From Dysgonomonas sp. PF1-14 (GTDB taxonomy: Bacteria; Bacteroidota; Bacteroidia; Bacteroidales; Dysgonomonadaceae), in the NCBI RefSeq assembly GCF_029892965.1, contig NZ_JARXWN010000020.1, positions 1 through 64,000 of the forward strand: 64,000 nt of DNA, in the 5' to 3' direction. Positions 63,480 through 64,000 of the stretch are shown here, one piece after another. A program made the position numbers and the translations under genes. The stretch's first letter is position 1, and each line of letters opens with the position of its first letter. The notes below the pieces were generated by a model that had not been told where the DNA came from, made no database searches, and saw only the letters and a list, made by a program, of their open reading frames with translations.

Positions 63480-64000
63480 TTATTTTGCAGGATTCTTCAA
63501 ACGTTTTTTGGGAATTACTGTGCTGAGTTTGCTATAATCAATTTTATCTACTTTGTGCATTATAGGCGGGAAATCATATATTCCTATCCTGTTCAGATCC
63601 TTGTTTCTTATAAGTCCGGTTTCTTTATCAAACAGTTTATAACGAAGAAGAGTTATGTCTTCTTTCTCCTTATCCATCATATAAACCAAAGAGCTGTCAC
63701 TGCTATAGTAATCGTCTAAACCTATAGTCGTAAAATATAATTTGACCGAATTTTCAGGGTTAGTCTTATATTCTCGCTCATTAATGGTAAAAATAAGTGA
63801 GACACCAAATTTAAATTCTATATGCTCAGCATCGGCTTTGTTCATATCAAGCCAATCCGTAGTTTCTATAAATAAAAAATCGCCATATCTGGCACTTCTA
63901 TAAATTACTTTGTAATCATCGAAAGAAAGTTTTGAAAGTGCCGGATCCTTTTTACGTGAAAGCTCCAGTGTACAATACCCGAAGTCATCACTTTCATAGG
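63480..64000 (-). CDS. Partial gene of unknown function (cut by the window edge)
   Basis: The frame stays open from the stop at 63480 to the right edge (at least 173 codons), so the true start is beyond 64000; the inner ATG at 63845 is in mid-gene. Visible parts: YCTLELSRKKDP, DDYKVIYRSARYGDFLFIET, FGVSLIFTINEREYKTNP and a C-terminal STVIPKKRLKNPAK. No family recognised. Confidence 0.6.
   Translation of the reverse strand, partial: YESDDFGYCTLELSRKKDPALSKLSFDDYKVIYRSARYGDFLFIETTDWLDMNKADAEHIEFKFGVSLIFTINEREYKTNPENSVKLYFTTIGLDDYYSSDSSLVYMMDKEKEDITLLRYKLFDKETGLIRNKDLNRIGIYDFPPIMHKVDKIDYSKLSTVIPKKRLKNPAK

Overview
The window is a chromosomal stretch of a low-GC member of the Bacteroidota, most likely Bacteroidales and perhaps close to Dysgonomonas. 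That placement is inferred from gene content and signals, not from a database match. The signs are: promoters of the form TTG-N20-TAnnTTTG, many lipoproteins with an SCS/SCG-type lipobox, a long multi-S1-domain rpsA, the NagB/PIG-L fusion, a HYC_CC_PP protein beside a TonB-dependent receptor, and RHS-core proteins with their own signal peptide. I found no rRNA, tRNA, CRISPR array, complete insertion sequence or prophage.

Layout. 83-3917 (minus) is an accessory operon: a small secreted RHS-core protein with an HExxH metallopeptidase-like tail, then two paralogous lipoproteins joined to it by ATGA overlaps, a small secreted protein and a transglutaminase-like protein. It looks like an effector with immunity candidates. 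4027-8008 holds a carboxypeptidase-regulatory-like protein, a rhomboid protease and an OmpA-type lipoprotein. 8397-13103 (minus) holds rpsA, a lipoprotein and a PiT phosphate transporter with its DUF47 partner. 13316-16015 (minus) is engB-guaD-CBM9-like-(frameshifted lipoprotein). 16164-18632 holds a small anchored protein, a GNAT acetyltransferase, a LolC/E-type permease and rbfA.

19367-23124 is an amino-sugar operon: ROK kinase, a NagB-like/PIG-L fusion whose NagB half has lost its catalytic residues, and an intact NagB. 23609-25016 is a small operon (DUF2141 protein, membrane protein, winged-helix regulator) whose promoter overlaps repeated TTTATAAA sites. 25206-31835 holds stress-type small membrane proteins, pgeF, the agmatine-to-putrescine genes aguA and aguB with two small unknown genes between them, a cysteine-peptidase-like lipoprotein, an MFS transporter and a DUF3788 protein. 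31976-41377 (minus) holds a glycosyltransferase-like protein, a very large alpha-2-macroglobulin, zupT and a pectate lyase. 41612-47884 (plus) holds two transporters (MFS, Nramp), Dabb and AlkD-like proteins. 48087-54253 (minus) holds a metal-linked TonB receptor/HYC_CC_PP pair and the NfnA/NfnB-type flavoprotein pair. 54719-64000 holds an orphan small gene, a YeiH-type exporter, ybeY, fbp, two YcxB-like proteins, and pta/3-hydroxyacyl-CoA dehydrogenase/ackA, ending in a gene cut by the window edge.

Many large intergenic gaps carry repeated DNA. One family (five loci) runs from TTTTAACTAAAACCTGAC to TATAGATAAA. A second is a MITE-like family with GAGCCTGTTTAAATTTT inverted ends, one copy of which sits inside a copy of the first. 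REP-type hairpin clusters and a GTAGGGGC inverted repeat are also present. A consensus promoter followed about 50 bases later by a terminator, with no gene between, suggests a small RNA near 63325-63392.
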